Assembly: GCA_016187415.1 (NCBI GenBank)
Contig: JACPJT010000001.1
Location: 33,965 to 97,964, forward strand
Direction: 5' to 3'
DNA from: Candidatus Aenigmatarchaeota archaeon
GTDB lineage: Archaea; Aenigmatarchaeota; Aenigmatarchaeia; CG10238-14; SCSR01
Length of the DNA stretch: 64,000 bases
The stretch's first letter is position 1. Every line of letters begins with the position of its first letter. The notes under the pieces were generated by a model. It was not told the DNA's origin and made no database searches. It saw nothing but the letters and a program-made list of their open reading frames with translations. A program made the position numbers and the translations under genes. Below, piece after piece: positions 19,568-30,161 of this stretch.

Positions 19568-20353
19568 TCAAGCTTTGGGGGAATCAGGTGATTGTGTAGG
19601 CTGGGATTGATAAATAACTATTCCGGGAAGATTTGTAGGTTTTGTACGTTTATATCCTCGTGTTTGAGCAGATTCTGCTAACCCTAAAAATAACTTATCG
19701 ATTTCAGAGTCAGGCACCAAATCACCTGCAGCAAACAGGTAAGGATCGTCGCTACCATAAACTGGATTGAGATGTAGAAACTCTATATGTGTACGATACC
19801 TCTCATCAACTTTATGGCTCTGAAGCCTGGGTAATATTGTTAGTCTATAAAAATCATCCCCCGAATGTTCTCTATCCCCCAAATACATTCTAACTTTATC
19901 CAAGTTTTCACGATGTTCTTCAGCATGCGTCAATGAAATAGCCGTTTTCAGTAAACGTATTCCACGGGATAAACTCATTACTTCACGTAAGAGCGACGGC
20001 ATCATGCCATAAACAGCCTCTTTTTTCTCTTCATCTGTCAACCCTTCTACAGAAAGCATATGTTTTAAAAGTGAAACATAAAATTCACTCTCTTCAAAAT
20101 CAGGCATTGCAGGAACTCTGTCACGACTTTTTTGAACACCTTTTTTAATACTTTCTGATAACTCTGGGGGAAGACGAGAAGCAAAATCTCGCCACAAAGG
20201 CAATAAAAGTGGATCATGTTGACTATAAGGCGCCCACCTATTTGAAGACGGCATTTCTACGCTTACAGCACCCAGTTCGTTTACAGCTAATTTTTCAAGC
20301 GAAGTTAGGACGTGATTCCAGTCAAGGTTCTGTTTAGTTCTTAGCCCGACCAT
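19568..20353 (-). CDS. Hypothetical protein
   Basis: ORF; no recognisable domain. Confidence 0.5.
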   Translation of the reverse strand: MVGLRTKQNLDWNHVLTSLEKLAVNELGAVSVEMPSSNRWAPYSQHDPLLLPLWRDFASRLPPELSESIKKGVQKSRDRVPAMPDFEESEFYVSLLKHMLSVEGLTDEEKKEAVYGMMPSLLREVMSLSRGIRLLKTAISLTHAEEHRENLDKVRMYLGDREHSGDDFYRLTILPRLQSHKVDERYRTHIEFLHLNPVYGSDDPYLFAAGDLVPDSEIDKLFLGLAESAQTRGYKRTKPTNLPGIVIYQSQPTQSPDSPKA

Positions 20354-20401
20354 AATTAATATTACATAATAAACCTTTTAAATTTCATCGTCGTTACGGC
20401 A

Positions 20402-22729
20402 CTAAACATTAAGGTTGTGCATGGCTTTAAGGTCTTTCTCAAACGGATTCAAGTCCTTAGGCAACTCCATGGTGATCGGATCTTTCAGTGAGAGTTTATT
20501 TTCTTTCTTTCTATTCCATACAGAGGAATTGAACTCTATAATCTTTGGCGTGGAGTCGGACAGCTTGCTTTTCCATTCCGGTTTTGGAAATTCTTCCGTG
20601 TGTATGCTGTACTTATGATACAGTTTTCTCGCAATAAAGTCCGTCATATGCGGCACAATGGGCGCCAGCAATTCCAGAATAGTCTCAAGGCACTTATGAA
20701 GCGTGAACCACGCAGATTGTTGCTCTTCCTTACTGAACCCTTCGCCGTATGCCCTTTTCTTTATCATCTCGATATAGTGGTCCGCAAAAACATTCCAAGC
20801 GAATTCCCTTATTTTGTTTGCAGGTATGAAAAAGTTGAAATCACTGTAGCCCGCCATGCATTCTTCGGCAAGCTTGCTTAATTCGGAGAGAATCCATTTG
20901 TCAGTTTCTGTCAATTCCGCCTTCTCGACTGTCGGGAACATGGATATGAATCTGGAAACATTCCATAACTTTGTCAGGAATTTGCCGCCGTTGGCTATTC
21001 TTTGGTCGGAGCATCTAAAGTCCGACCCCAACGAGGATTCTGTCGCATTCCAATATCTGAACACATCGGCTCCGTAAGTCTGCAAAATCGGAATCGGATC
21101 AATGACATTTCCCTTGCTTTTACTCATCTTTTCCCCCTTCTCGTCAACGCAGTATCCGCTTATCCATGCATGTTCGAACGGTACTTTCTTTGTAATCTGG
21201 TGACATCTCAATAGCGTGTAGTAAAGCCAGGTCCTGATTATGTCCTTTGCCTGCGGCCTCAATGAATTCGGATACGTCTTTGAAAAGAATGGCTTGTCCT
21301 TTCCGTACTTTGAAATGAAAAGCGGCGTAACACTGGAGTCGACCCATGTATCGAAAGTTCTGGTGTCGCCGACAAAATCCTTGCACCCGCACTTGTCGCA
21401 TTTCTTGATAGGCGATTTCTTTTTCCATGGCTGGTAGTATTTGCCAGCAGGCGGAACAAAAACCTTCTTACAGTCCCTGCAATACCAGATGGGTATTTCT
21501 GTTCCGTAAAATCTCCTTCTGGATATGGGCCAATCGATGCTTACATTGTCAATCCAGTCCAAAAGCAACTGCCTGTGAGCATCGGGATGGAACTTTAGTT
21601 TTTTCGCAAGTATTCTCATTTTGTCTTTCATGTCGATCTGTTTGATATACCATTCATTCATCGGGACAATCTCGATTGTATTCTTGCTTCTTTCGCAGGT
21701 CGGCGTCCTGTGCATTATATCCTCTTTCTTGACAACCAGTCCCTTTTCTTCCAAGTCGAGAACGACTTTCTTTCTCGCTTCATCGGCAGTCATGCCGGCA
21801 TACGGGCCGGCGTTTCTTGTCAGCCTGCCTTCGGCATTTATCATGATAATTTCCTCGAGTTTCAATTCCCTGAAAAGCCTGACATCCTCGTAATCGCCGT
21901 AGCTGCATATCATCACAACGCCGGTGCCGAATTCGGGATTGGCCTGGGTATGGGCTATGACTTTTACTTCCCTGTTGAAAAGCGGGATGACGGCCGTTTT
22001 GTTCACAACATCGCGGTATCTTTCATCGTCCGGGTGGACTATTATTGTCTGGCACGCGCCTAAAAGTTCCGGACGGGTTGTCGCAATGGTTATCACGCCG
22101 CCCTCCTTCAATCTGAAGGTTATGTAAACCAGTTTCGTGGGCATATCATTGTACACAACTTCGGCGTCTGCAATCGTAGTTCCGCAGATGGTGCAATAAT
22201 TATTGGGCCTCGTGTCTTCGTACACCAGTCCTTTTTTCCACAAATCGATGAAAGTTGTCTGCGTCAATATCCTGTATTCCTCGGAATCAGTGCGGTAGTA
22301 ATTTTTGAAATCGCCGGACATCCCCATCGTTTTCATCGTGCTGATCATTTCTGCCTCCAGGTCATCCAATGCACCTTTGCAGTATTCTATGAACTTGTCA
22401 CGGGGCGTCGCATGAATGGATATGTTGAATTTCTTTTCCGTGTAAATCTCGACAGGCAAACCGTTCCTATCAATTCCTATCGGAAAAAATGTCTCATGCC
22501 CGAGCATCCTTGCAGTGCGTGCTATCATGTCTATCTGCGAGTAGTGCGCCGCAGCGCCGGCATGCCACGGCCGTCCCGACGGGTATGGCGGCGGGGTGTC
22601 GATGACAAAAACAGGCTTCTTCGACTTGATGTTAAAACTGTATAGTTTCTCCTTTTCCCAGAGACCTCTCACTTTCTCTTCGAGCTGTGGATTCCAGACA
22701 GTCTCTGTGATTTTAGGCGTGAACTTCAT
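20402..22729 (-). CDS. valS: Valyl-tRNA synthetase
   Basis: PPPYPSGRPWHAGAAAHYSQIDMIAR...GEKMSKSKGNVIDP. Confidence 0.97.
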   Translation of the reverse strand: MKFTPKITETVWNPQLEEKVRGLWEKEKLYSFNIKSKKPVFVIDTPPPYPSGRPWHAGAAAHYSQIDMIARTARMLGHETFFPIGIDRNGLPVEIYTEKKFNISIHATPRDKFIEYCKGALDDLEAEMISTMKTMGMSGDFKNYYRTDSEEYRILTQTTFIDLWKKGLVYEDTRPNNYCTICGTTIADAEVVYNDMPTKLVYITFRLKEGGVITIATTRPELLGACQTIIVHPDDERYRDVVNKTAVIPLFNREVKVIAHTQANPEFGTGVVMICSYGDYEDVRLFRELKLEEIIMINAEGRLTRNAGPYAGMTADEARKKVVLDLEEKGLVVKKEDIMHRTPTCERSKNTIEIVPMNEWYIKQIDMKDKMRILAKKLKFHPDAHRQLLLDWIDNVSIDWPISRRRFYGTEIPIWYCRDCKKVFVPPAGKYYQPWKKKSPIKKCDKCGCKDFVGDTRTFDTWVDSSVTPLFISKYGKDKPFFSKTYPNSLRPQAKDIIRTWLYYTLLRCHQITKKVPFEHAWISGYCVDEKGEKMSKSKGNVIDPIPILQTYGADVFRYWNATESSLGSDFRCSDQRIANGGKFLTKLWNVSRFISMFPTVEKAELTETDKWILSELSKLAEECMAGYSDFNFFIPANKIREFAWNVFADHYIEMIKKRAYGEGFSKEEQQSAWFTLHKCLETILELLAPIVPHMTDFIARKLYHKYSIHTEEFPKPEWKSKLSDSTPKIIEFNSSVWNRKKENKLSLKDPITMELPKDLNPFEKDLKAMHNLNV

Positions 22730-22871
22730 AGCATCTTTCTCAGTTTAAATTGAAATTTAGGAATGGAAGTAATTAAAAGACAGTCAACCCGCGACCCGTA
22801 ATCCACCAGACATTGTCTCAAAAACTAATTATGACTCTGGTTATTTAAGCCATGAATTCAACTTCTATTTA

Positions 22872-22940
22872 CCTTGCCTTTTAACGCCTCTGTGTAGTGA
22901 TGAGTTAAGCAAGCTATGACCATAGAAGCACGGGGCAAGG
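22872..22940 (+). ncRNA. Candidate structured RNA (three nested/adjacent stems), strand uncertain
   Basis: CCTTGCC (22872-22878)/GGCAAGG (22934-22940), TTAAC/GTTAA and CTAT-GACC-ATAG inverted repeats in a non-coding gap. Confidence 0.3.
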
Positions 22941-23200
22941 CGATATTCATTATCTTTAAACAGTCGTCACATGATAATAACATATGTTACAAAAAATAAC
23001 ACTAATAGAATAATGGAAATATTTTTTGAAAATCCCAGTAAAAAGTTTCAAATCTTATTCCTATGAAGCCAATGCCGAGTTTCTAAAGAAATTTTATTCA
23101 GTTAACGTAGGGTATGGCAAATATAAAAAGTGGACAGATATAATGAATTAGACTCCAAGCCTTGTAAAACGTTTAAATCCTTATCTTTCATTAATATTTC

Positions 23201-23911
23201 ATGGTAAATGCAGAAGTTGCAGGATCCCTTAGAAGAAAAGGTTATCTTCCAAAAACAGATCTTTTTACGAGAATTCAAGAAACAGAAGAATTAAATGGTT
23301 GTTCTTTTGATATGTTATTCAGTAGTGCCAATGATTGGGGCTGGAAACCTGAGAAAGTTAGAGCAGCTTTATCGGCACACGGAATGAAAGTGGAAAATGT
23401 TGCCGTAGTTAATTGGGACAGTGACAGTACTGGAGCAACATTTACAGGAGATGAGTTAAGTCCTCAAAATCCATTAGTAATTGTCAATTCCCATCTTCAG
23501 TATGGAAGAAAATTTGGTGAATTGTGTGGGGCTTTAGAACAAGATGGAAGACAACTAGGATGGAAAGTCAAGCCAGGAACTTATGCCTTTTTCAAGCGAG
23601 TATACAGCAGTAATGATGGTTCGTTATATGGATTGAATACAATGGTTCCAGTTTATATGACTGGTCTTGATCCAAAAATGGTTTCCGATGATATGTGTGA
23701 AAGGGGGTACGCACTTTGGTTCAGTCACGATTGGGAAAAGGGTGTAAACCATTATTCAATGGTCGCACCTGATAAAGTTACTGGTAAAAAGAAATGGTTC
23801 TCATGGGAAGAGCATCCTTTTGACGAAGAAGCTTGGAGAGTTGACAAAAATATAGAGAACAATGCTGAATTCGGTGGATTTGCCAGACGACACTCATACG
23901 TTAGATTATGA
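23201..23911 (+). CDS. Hypothetical protein
   Basis: 236-aa ORF. Confidence 0.55.
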   Translation: MVNAEVAGSLRRKGYLPKTDLFTRIQETEELNGCSFDMLFSSANDWGWKPEKVRAALSAHGMKVENVAVVNWDSDSTGATFTGDELSPQNPLVIVNSHLQYGRKFGELCGALEQDGRQLGWKVKPGTYAFFKRVYSSNDGSLYGLNTMVPVYMTGLDPKMVSDDMCERGYALWFSHDWEKGVNHYSMVAPDKVTGKKKWFSWEEHPFDEEAWRVDKNIENNAEFGGFARRHSYVRL

Positions 23912-24053
23912 AAATAAATTGATTTTAAAAGAAATTTCTAAAAATCTATAAATATCAGAACAACCAATTATTCGATAATTCAGTGCTGTATTCTTCACGC
24001 CTCATTCTCGATGCAACGGTAACTACTTTTAATTGGAAGCACCATTATATTGT

Positions 24054-25073
24054 ATGAAGGACGACAAAGTTCTCCTTATTCTGCTGGGCGCAATGGCTGT
24101 AATAAGTGTGCTTCTCCTGATGCCGTTCCTGTCTTATGCCCTATTTGCAATTACTCTTGCCGTCATATCATATCCGCTGTACACCAGATTCAAATCCAGC
24201 CTCAAGTTCGCCCCCTTGTCCGCGATAGTATTGATCATCTTGCTGATCCTGATAATCATCATACCATCCATATACATCACGATAACAGTTTTCAATCAAG
24301 CCCGTGATATAATAACAAACATTGGCGCCAGCCAGTTCAAGGATGTGCAGCAGCTGGAGGCCACGCTGAACGGCGTCCTTGGCGTGCAATTGAACTTCGC
24401 CACGCCATTTAGAATCTGGATATTGGATTTTTCATCGACAATCAGGTCATATATTCTGGCTAACATCTTCGACCTTACAAAGTACATTATAAATTTCTTG
24501 GCAGGAGCGAGCTTGACGCTTTTCATAATGTTCTATCTTTTTGTCGACGGCAAGGAAATTGTAGAAAGTTTAAAGTCCCATTTTCCAATAGAAGACGAAT
24601 ACAAGAACAGGCTATTCAGCAGGGCATACCGCACCATACAGGGTCTGTTTTTGGGTTTCTTCCTCACGGCTTTATTGCAAGGCATGCTGGGAGGTCTGGG
24701 TTACTTTCTCTTTGGTGTGCCTAACGTAATCCTTCTTTCGGTCTTGACAGCCGCATTCTCATTGGTGCCTTTCATCGGACCGCCGATTGTTTATGTCCCA
24801 GCATCCATTTACCTAATGTTGAACGGCAATACACTGGCTGGCGTGGGTTTGTTTTTGTATAGCATACTTTTAATCAGCAACATCGACAACATTGTGCGTC
24901 CATGGGTTGTCAGATTCAGATCCAAGATACACCCATTGTCGGTCATACTCGGTGTCATAGGCGGCATTTCCATTCTTGGTTTCATAGGGCTTTTCGTAGG
25001 ACCCCTGATAATTACATTATTCTTGGAAACACTTGATGTGTATCAGATGGCGAAAAACAAGAAACAGAATTAA
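24054..25073 (+). CDS. AI-2E family (PerM/DUF20) transporter
   Basis: Multi-TM; FLTALLQGMLGGLGYFLFGVPN...FSLVPFIGPPIVYVPA; start at MKDDKV. Confidence 0.88.
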   Translation: MKDDKVLLILLGAMAVISVLLLMPFLSYALFAITLAVISYPLYTRFKSSLKFAPLSAIVLIILLILIIIIPSIYITITVFNQARDIITNIGASQFKDVQQLEATLNGVLGVQLNFATPFRIWILDFSSTIRSYILANIFDLTKYIINFLAGASLTLFIMFYLFVDGKEIVESLKSHFPIEDEYKNRLFSRAYRTIQGLFLGFFLTALLQGMLGGLGYFLFGVPNVILLSVLTAAFSLVPFIGPPIVYVPASIYLMLNGNTLAGVGLFLYSILLISNIDNIVRPWVVRFRSKIHPLSVILGVIGGISILGFIGLFVGPLIITLFLETLDVYQMAKNKKQN

Positions 25074-25140
25074 ACGAATTTCGTCAGACAGGCTGGTCAA
25101 GTAAATTTGTTATAAGACACTTGAAATAGAAACATACACC

Positions 25141-26502
25141 TCACTTTATAACAACTCTAGGACGATGACTAACAGATAATGTATTTCGTTCTAGATACCC
25201 AAAATATTCTAAAGTCTCTTTTAATTCTTGAGAATCTCTAGCGAGGTATGGAGCAACTCTAAAAATCAATCCTTTTTTAGAAGGTTTTGCAGTTACATCA
25301 TCATAGCATCCTAGAACATCTCTAGATCGGTCAAAATAAAATAAATCCATGAACATTTTACCAGTTGTTGGAGTAGTATATTTGTATCTTTCTAAATCCG
25401 ATAAAAAGTAATGGCCAGCCGAACGTAATAAAAGAGACTTCATATGTTGTTCTCCCAAGTCTTGAGTTTTCAATTGTGCCAATATATCATCTGAATGTAA
25501 TTGGGTAAATTGACTCTCATCAAAAATTATGAAAGCACCGTCCCTTAATAATGCGTCCAACCTTTTAACCAAATCTTCGTCATATTCTCCAGATAGTAGT
25601 ATACCTTCATCTAAACTGAAGTAGTGTTTTGTGTTATCTGCATCTAATAAAAATAGTTGATCTTCCAATGCTCTTTTACACACACCATTTAAATAATTTT
25701 TATTACCTTGTTTTAACTGATCTTGGAATAGTTTTCCAGTCTTTCTTCTATACGATTCATTGATGTTTCCAAATCTTGGATTGATCTGAAATATATCTGG
25801 CAAATATAAGTTGTGTCTACCATTATACATAATCGACAAAACACGTCGGCTAATTCCTATATCCCTTCTAAACTCCTTGTACAGTTTTAGAAGTTCTGGG
25901 TCTCTGACAATATCCAGCCAACTAAAGTTCTTTAGTTTTGTAGGATCGGTTTGTTCTAACCAAATTCGGAATTGATCCTGCAAAGTAGTGCCTGCTAAAT
26001 CATAATGAGTTTTAACTTTTAATTTCTCTCTCTTTCCATAAAGATTTACTGATAAAATACCTTTTGGTGATAAAACTTGTCTAGACGATATATATCTCAA
26101 GATAGTGAGCACGTCATCTGACAACTGGCCTTCAAAATCAAGGGATATGACATCGAATCTATCTTTTGTAGTCGCGAAAAAATCCCTAGCTTCACCGCTA
26201 AATAAATTAATTTGTAACTCCTGAGATTCAAGATCGTCTGATCTTTCTTTAACTCTCTCAGCACCCGTGATATTGATTCTGGGTACATTGATTTTATCGA
26301 ATACACTGGTTACCTCTAAAGCTTGTGTAGGCGATGTATAAGGTAAACAAAAAACTTTAATTTTACTGGGTGGTTTATCTAATTTAGGAAGCGTCTTTTG
26401 GTCGAATTCCAATTCTCTTTCCCTTGATTTTCTTTTGATTGGCGTATCAAATCTTGACATAAACACAAATAAAAACAGAAATACGATTAAATTAATTATC
26501 AA
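25141..26502 (-). CDS. Accessory protein with Rossmann/methyltransferase-like segment
   Basis: INLFSGEARDFFATTKDRFDVISLDFEGQLSDDVLTILRYISSRQVLSPKGILSVNLYG. Confidence 0.6.
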   Translation of the reverse strand: MIINLIVFLFLFVFMSRFDTPIKRKSRERELEFDQKTLPKLDKPPSKIKVFCLPYTSPTQALEVTSVFDKINVPRINITGAERVKERSDDLESQELQINLFSGEARDFFATTKDRFDVISLDFEGQLSDDVLTILRYISSRQVLSPKGILSVNLYGKREKLKVKTHYDLAGTTLQDQFRIWLEQTDPTKLKNFSWLDIVRDPELLKLYKEFRRDIGISRRVLSIMYNGRHNLYLPDIFQINPRFGNINESYRRKTGKLFQDQLKQGNKNYLNGVCKRALEDQLFLLDADNTKHYFSLDEGILLSGEYDEDLVKRLDALLRDGAFIIFDESQFTQLHSDDILAQLKTQDLGEQHMKSLLLRSAGHYFLSDLERYKYTTPTTGKMFMDLFYFDRSRDVLGCYDDVTAKPSKKGLIFRVAPYLARDSQELKETLEYFGYLERNTLSVSHRPRVVIK

Positions 26503-28225
26503 TACCCATTGCTTTTACACCATTCATATAAAACCTGATTGCCATATGTGGTACAAAATCTCTTAAATATTGAGTAGGGTCCTCGCCTACGGTTTCACAT
26601 AATTTCAATACTTCTCCGATAGCAACTTGATGACTGATTAAGTGCGCATCAAATCTAGCTAATCCCTCTTCATCTCTTTGACGTTCAACTTGTTTTCTAA
26701 GTGTGTGCGCAGTATTAATGTAAACTTTCCCTTGTGACGGATCCAGTTTGCTAGTTAAATGCATTTCCTGTAAATCAAATTCTGTTCTGTGAACAACATA
26801 AGATATTAATCTCCTTCCTCCTCTAATATGTCTGTATTCACCATCTCCTGTTTGTTCATAAGTTGGTCTTCCCTTTGTTTGCTCAGGTGTTTTCCCATTC
26901 CCTTTCCCTTGGATTCTTGTTACACCTCTTCCGCCAGTTGGTGACACACTTAATATTGGGTCTTCTTTCACACCTGGAACAAGAACATGCCCGCCTAAGA
27001 AAAGTTCTTTCCTTAAATCTTTCCATGTGGTGTCTAATGAATTTATGAATGTATCCGTGAGTTCGGCAAGCTTATCACTTTCGGTTTTATTTACCACTTG
27101 GTATTTTCTTAGTTCATCACCAACATGTTTTTTGAGTTTGTCAACAATATCTAAGAATCCATCGAATTCGGTATTTCTAATAAAACTATCACGATTTATA
27201 TTAGGCGTTAGAAAATTTTGTGTGATAAATCCTGTAACATTTTCAGATGCTAAAGGAGTGCCCATCAAATCTGTTTCTAGTTGTGGTAATTGTACTACTA
27301 AAACACCTCTATCATATACGCGGATAGCAGTTGGTGCCTTTTGAGGTGTGTATACTATGTAGCATCTTACAGTCCCATTTTGTGTCTTGCCTGAAGAATC
27401 AGTAAATGGCACATTTATTGTCTCATCTGTTATAACTGTTCCATTATATTCTAGAGGTTTTAGTCGTGTCTGTTTTTTCCCGCCCCACGTACCTATAAAT
27501 ATTTGTGCCCTATTTTCTCTCAATAGAGGATCGTACATTTCTCTTAGTTCTTTTGGAAGGTTTCTAAGCAAATGATCCATTTGCCTGTCTGGAATACCTT
27601 GGACAACGGTTCTCACACCATGTTTAAATGGTACATGTGGTTCGAGGTTTCCTTCGCCAACAACGTCTATATTAACGTCTCTATTGTTCTTAAAATCGCG
27701 CATGCTGGGCCATTCACCTATATAGTAGCAGATATCGGGTGTTTTTGACGAAGTGACACGTAAACCTGATGAGCGAAACTGTTCTGAAATTTTTTGGTTA
27801 ACACTATCATATACTTTCTCAGGAGCTTCTCCAAATCTTGAATATGGTCTAGTATACATTCGCATAGTAGTTGAATCTGAGAAATTTCCATATGCCCAAA
27901 GACCGACAGCTTTTTTACCTATCAGCATTTGCTTATCCCTTTTATTAGATAACCCCACTTTCTCAGGAGCGTGCAATAAAGTCTGCCACATCATTCCAGT
28001 GCCATCATCTTGAATAATTATTCTCGGTGCTCTAGCACCGTTTCTCTGAGTATAATCCTTGTTAAATAAAACCAAAACTCTAATTGATGGTAAGCCAAAT
28101 TCTAACATGTTGTCGACTGAGTTAGAAACATACTCTTTCAAGGCGTCTACGGGATTTCTATAAGATTGCGCCAATTGTGCTATTAAATATCTCTGATCAC
28201 CAATTGCAGCTTTGACTAATGGCAT
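26492..28225 (-). CDS. GHKL (MORC/Hsp90-like) ATPase
   Basis: N-box KEYVSNSVDN, G1 IIIQDDGTGM, G2 LIGKKAVGLWAYG; C-term VYINTAH. Confidence 0.88.
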   Translation of the reverse strand: MPLVKAAIGDQRYLIAQLAQSYRNPVDALKEYVSNSVDNMLEFGLPSIRVLVLFNKDYTQRNGARAPRIIIQDDGTGMMWQTLLHAPEKVGLSNKRDKQMLIGKKAVGLWAYGNFSDSTTMRMYTRPYSRFGEAPEKVYDSVNQKISEQFRSSGLRVTSSKTPDICYYIGEWPSMRDFKNNRDVNIDVVGEGNLEPHVPFKHGVRTVVQGIPDRQMDHLLRNLPKELREMYDPLLRENRAQIFIGTWGGKKQTRLKPLEYNGTVITDETINVPFTDSSGKTQNGTVRCYIVYTPQKAPTAIRVYDRGVLVVQLPQLETDLMGTPLASENVTGFITQNFLTPNINRDSFIRNTEFDGFLDIVDKLKKHVGDELRKYQVVNKTESDKLAELTDTFINSLDTTWKDLRKELFLGGHVLVPGVKEDPILSVSPTGGRGVTRIQGKGNGKTPEQTKGRPTYEQTGDGEYRHIRGGRRLISYVVHRTEFDLQEMHLTSKLDPSQGKVYINTAHTLRKQVERQRDEEGLARFDAHLISHQVAIGEVLKLCETVGEDPTQYLRDFVPHMAIRFYMNGVKAMGIDN

Positions 28226-28229
28226 AATA

Positions 28230-29063
28230 TCACCTTATCCTAAACACTCCCAGCTTCACAAATCTTTTCCATTCTTGATCGCTGTATAGTGCATTTGCAA
28301 GTGTTGTCAAGTAACCTACTAATTTCGGATCCAATTTTTTTGTCAATTCACGTCTTTCGGAATCATCGACATGTTTATAATGTTCCAATTCCTCAATGAG
28401 CGTTAACAACAATTCTCTAACATTGGATACTCTTTCTTTTGGCGGCGTATCTGTTTTTGATTGTAAATGTTTCCATTCACCCGGAAGTCTCTCAGACTCT
28501 AAATAATTTACTACTGAAAAAAGTGCGTCTTTAGCTGTTTTAAGAGCTTCGTTGGCTTTTCCGGATTCTCCCATTCCAGGTTGTCTATAATATGGCACTG
28601 GACTTAAGTCGATTTCATCAACAGGCGCAAAATATTTTAGCCCAGTTGCGTCATACATTTTTTTGCGCAAAGCACCTTTTATTAAGTATGGGTTTTTAAC
28701 TCTCTTCGACAACCAATTTGATATAGTAGAATGTTTAATGCCAGTAGTTCTAGCAAATTCACTCGTCCCGATTTTTTTGTCTGTTAACCATTTCTCAAGA
28801 TCTTTATACCATTCACCAATCTCAAAAAAAGGTTTTAATTGTTCTATACCCAAGTCATCATATAATTGCTTGGCATTTTTTTCAGTAGGTGCAGATTTTC
28901 TATGCAGATAATCTCCTATAGTTTGACGTGGCATCGAAGATGCTTGAGAATAAGCCGTGATGGATCCGTATCTTTCATTTATACGACTCTTCAGTAATTC
29001 TCTCCAGGTTGGTTTTTTTGTCTCTTCCATAATAACACTTGAAGGATAAAGTGTATACTCCAC
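28230..29063 (-). CDS. Tandem XRE-like HTH protein
   Basis: Two HTH-like segments: ITAYSQASSMPRQTIGDYLHRKSAPTEKNAKQL and GTSEFARTTGIKHSTISNWLSKRVKNPYL. Confidence 0.75.
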   Translation of the reverse strand: MEYTLYPSSVIMEETKKPTWRELLKSRINERYGSITAYSQASSMPRQTIGDYLHRKSAPTEKNAKQLYDDLGIEQLKPFFEIGEWYKDLEKWLTDKKIGTSEFARTTGIKHSTISNWLSKRVKNPYLIKGALRKKMYDATGLKYFAPVDEIDLSPVPYYRQPGMGESGKANEALKTAKDALFSVVNYLESERLPGEWKHLQSKTDTPPKERVSNVRELLLTLIEELEHYKHVDDSERRELTKKLDPKLVGYLTTLANALYSDQEWKRFVKLGVFRIR

Positions 29064-29115
29064 TTATAAATGATACCACGAAGCTTTAAATACTTTACTA
29101 AATAGTAGTGAATCT

Positions 29116-30159
29116 ATGGATAATGACAGTTGGCGAGCACAGTTCATGGCTTTGGTAAGCAGATTAGTAGACGATGGTCTAAAAGACGCAGATCTAAGAT
29201 TGATTAAAGCAAAAACAGCTCTAAGAGAAAAAATAATAACCGAAGCAAAAGAGGTTTTTCAGACTAAAAGAGGACCGGAACAAGATGCATATGCAGCACA
29301 TTTGAAAGATATAAACTATCTATCGCTTTTATTATCGTTAACCGAAAAAGAAACCAAGCCTAGAAGGGACGCTGTTAAAGAATCACCACTAACATACGCG
29401 TATCTGGAAAGCGTTATGGGCGATATAGTTAAAAAACATGGTTATATTAGTGCAAAATTGGTGGATCCAGATCCTGAAAGAGCTAGAATAGCTGGCTATT
29501 TGCTGTCACGAGGTTCTAAAAGACTAAACTTGGAGAAGGATCCGAAATCAAAACCCAATGACACACATTTTATACCAATAAAAGAAGTAAGAGTTGGCAA
29601 AAGAAGTTTAACATATGATGGTAAAGGAATAGGCGATTTGCTAAGAGAATATTTTGATAAACGTGATAGAGTCGATGTGACTGATTTCTCTAAAGAGTAT
29701 GGTTTTCCTGATAATGAGAGCAGGCACGTCATAGCTATGCTAGCTGCAGTACTATACAAGAATCAATATCAAGGCGAAGGTTGGGAAAAATCAACATATA
29801 AAGGAAAAACGATTTATACAAAAGATCCAATCTTAAATCAGGATAGAGTTAATCAATACGTTACTAAAATGGATAAATATGCTGAAAAAGGATCTAGGTT
29901 TAAAGCCGATGATATAGACAGTAAACATCCAGAATTGGTTGAGCAACTTCTTCATTCTAAAATACAAGGGGACGGAACATTTATGGAAAAAGAAAATGTA
30001 GGTGAACTTACAATTAGAGGAGCACATGTATATTATTTCAGAGGCACTCCAGGTGAACCACATAAATCATTACAACGTTACACCATAGGCCCAGATCTTA
30101 CAGTTTATACCAGCGGTACTGAACCAAGTAATGATTATAATGATAGGATTGGACGATAA
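29116..30159 (+). CDS. Hypothetical protein, divergent from HTH/GHKL cluster
   Basis: 347-aa ORF. Confidence 0.55.
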   Translation: MDNDSWRAQFMALVSRLVDDGLKDADLRLIKAKTALREKIITEAKEVFQTKRGPEQDAYAAHLKDINYLSLLLSLTEKETKPRRDAVKESPLTYAYLESVMGDIVKKHGYISAKLVDPDPERARIAGYLLSRGSKRLNLEKDPKSKPNDTHFIPIKEVRVGKRSLTYDGKGIGDLLREYFDKRDRVDVTDFSKEYGFPDNESRHVIAMLAAVLYKNQYQGEGWEKSTYKGKTIYTKDPILNQDRVNQYVTKMDKYAEKGSRFKADDIDSKHPELVEQLLHSKIQGDGTFMEKENVGELTIRGAHVYYFRGTPGEPHKSLQRYTIGPDLTVYTSGTEPSNDYNDRIGR

Positions 30160-30161
30160 AA

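Noticed and set aside
23000-23151. Short ORF tail KIPVKSFKSYSYEANAEFLKKFYSVNVGYGKYKKWTDIMN
   Set aside because: No ATG start and a stop directly upstream; possible gene remnant but too short to call.
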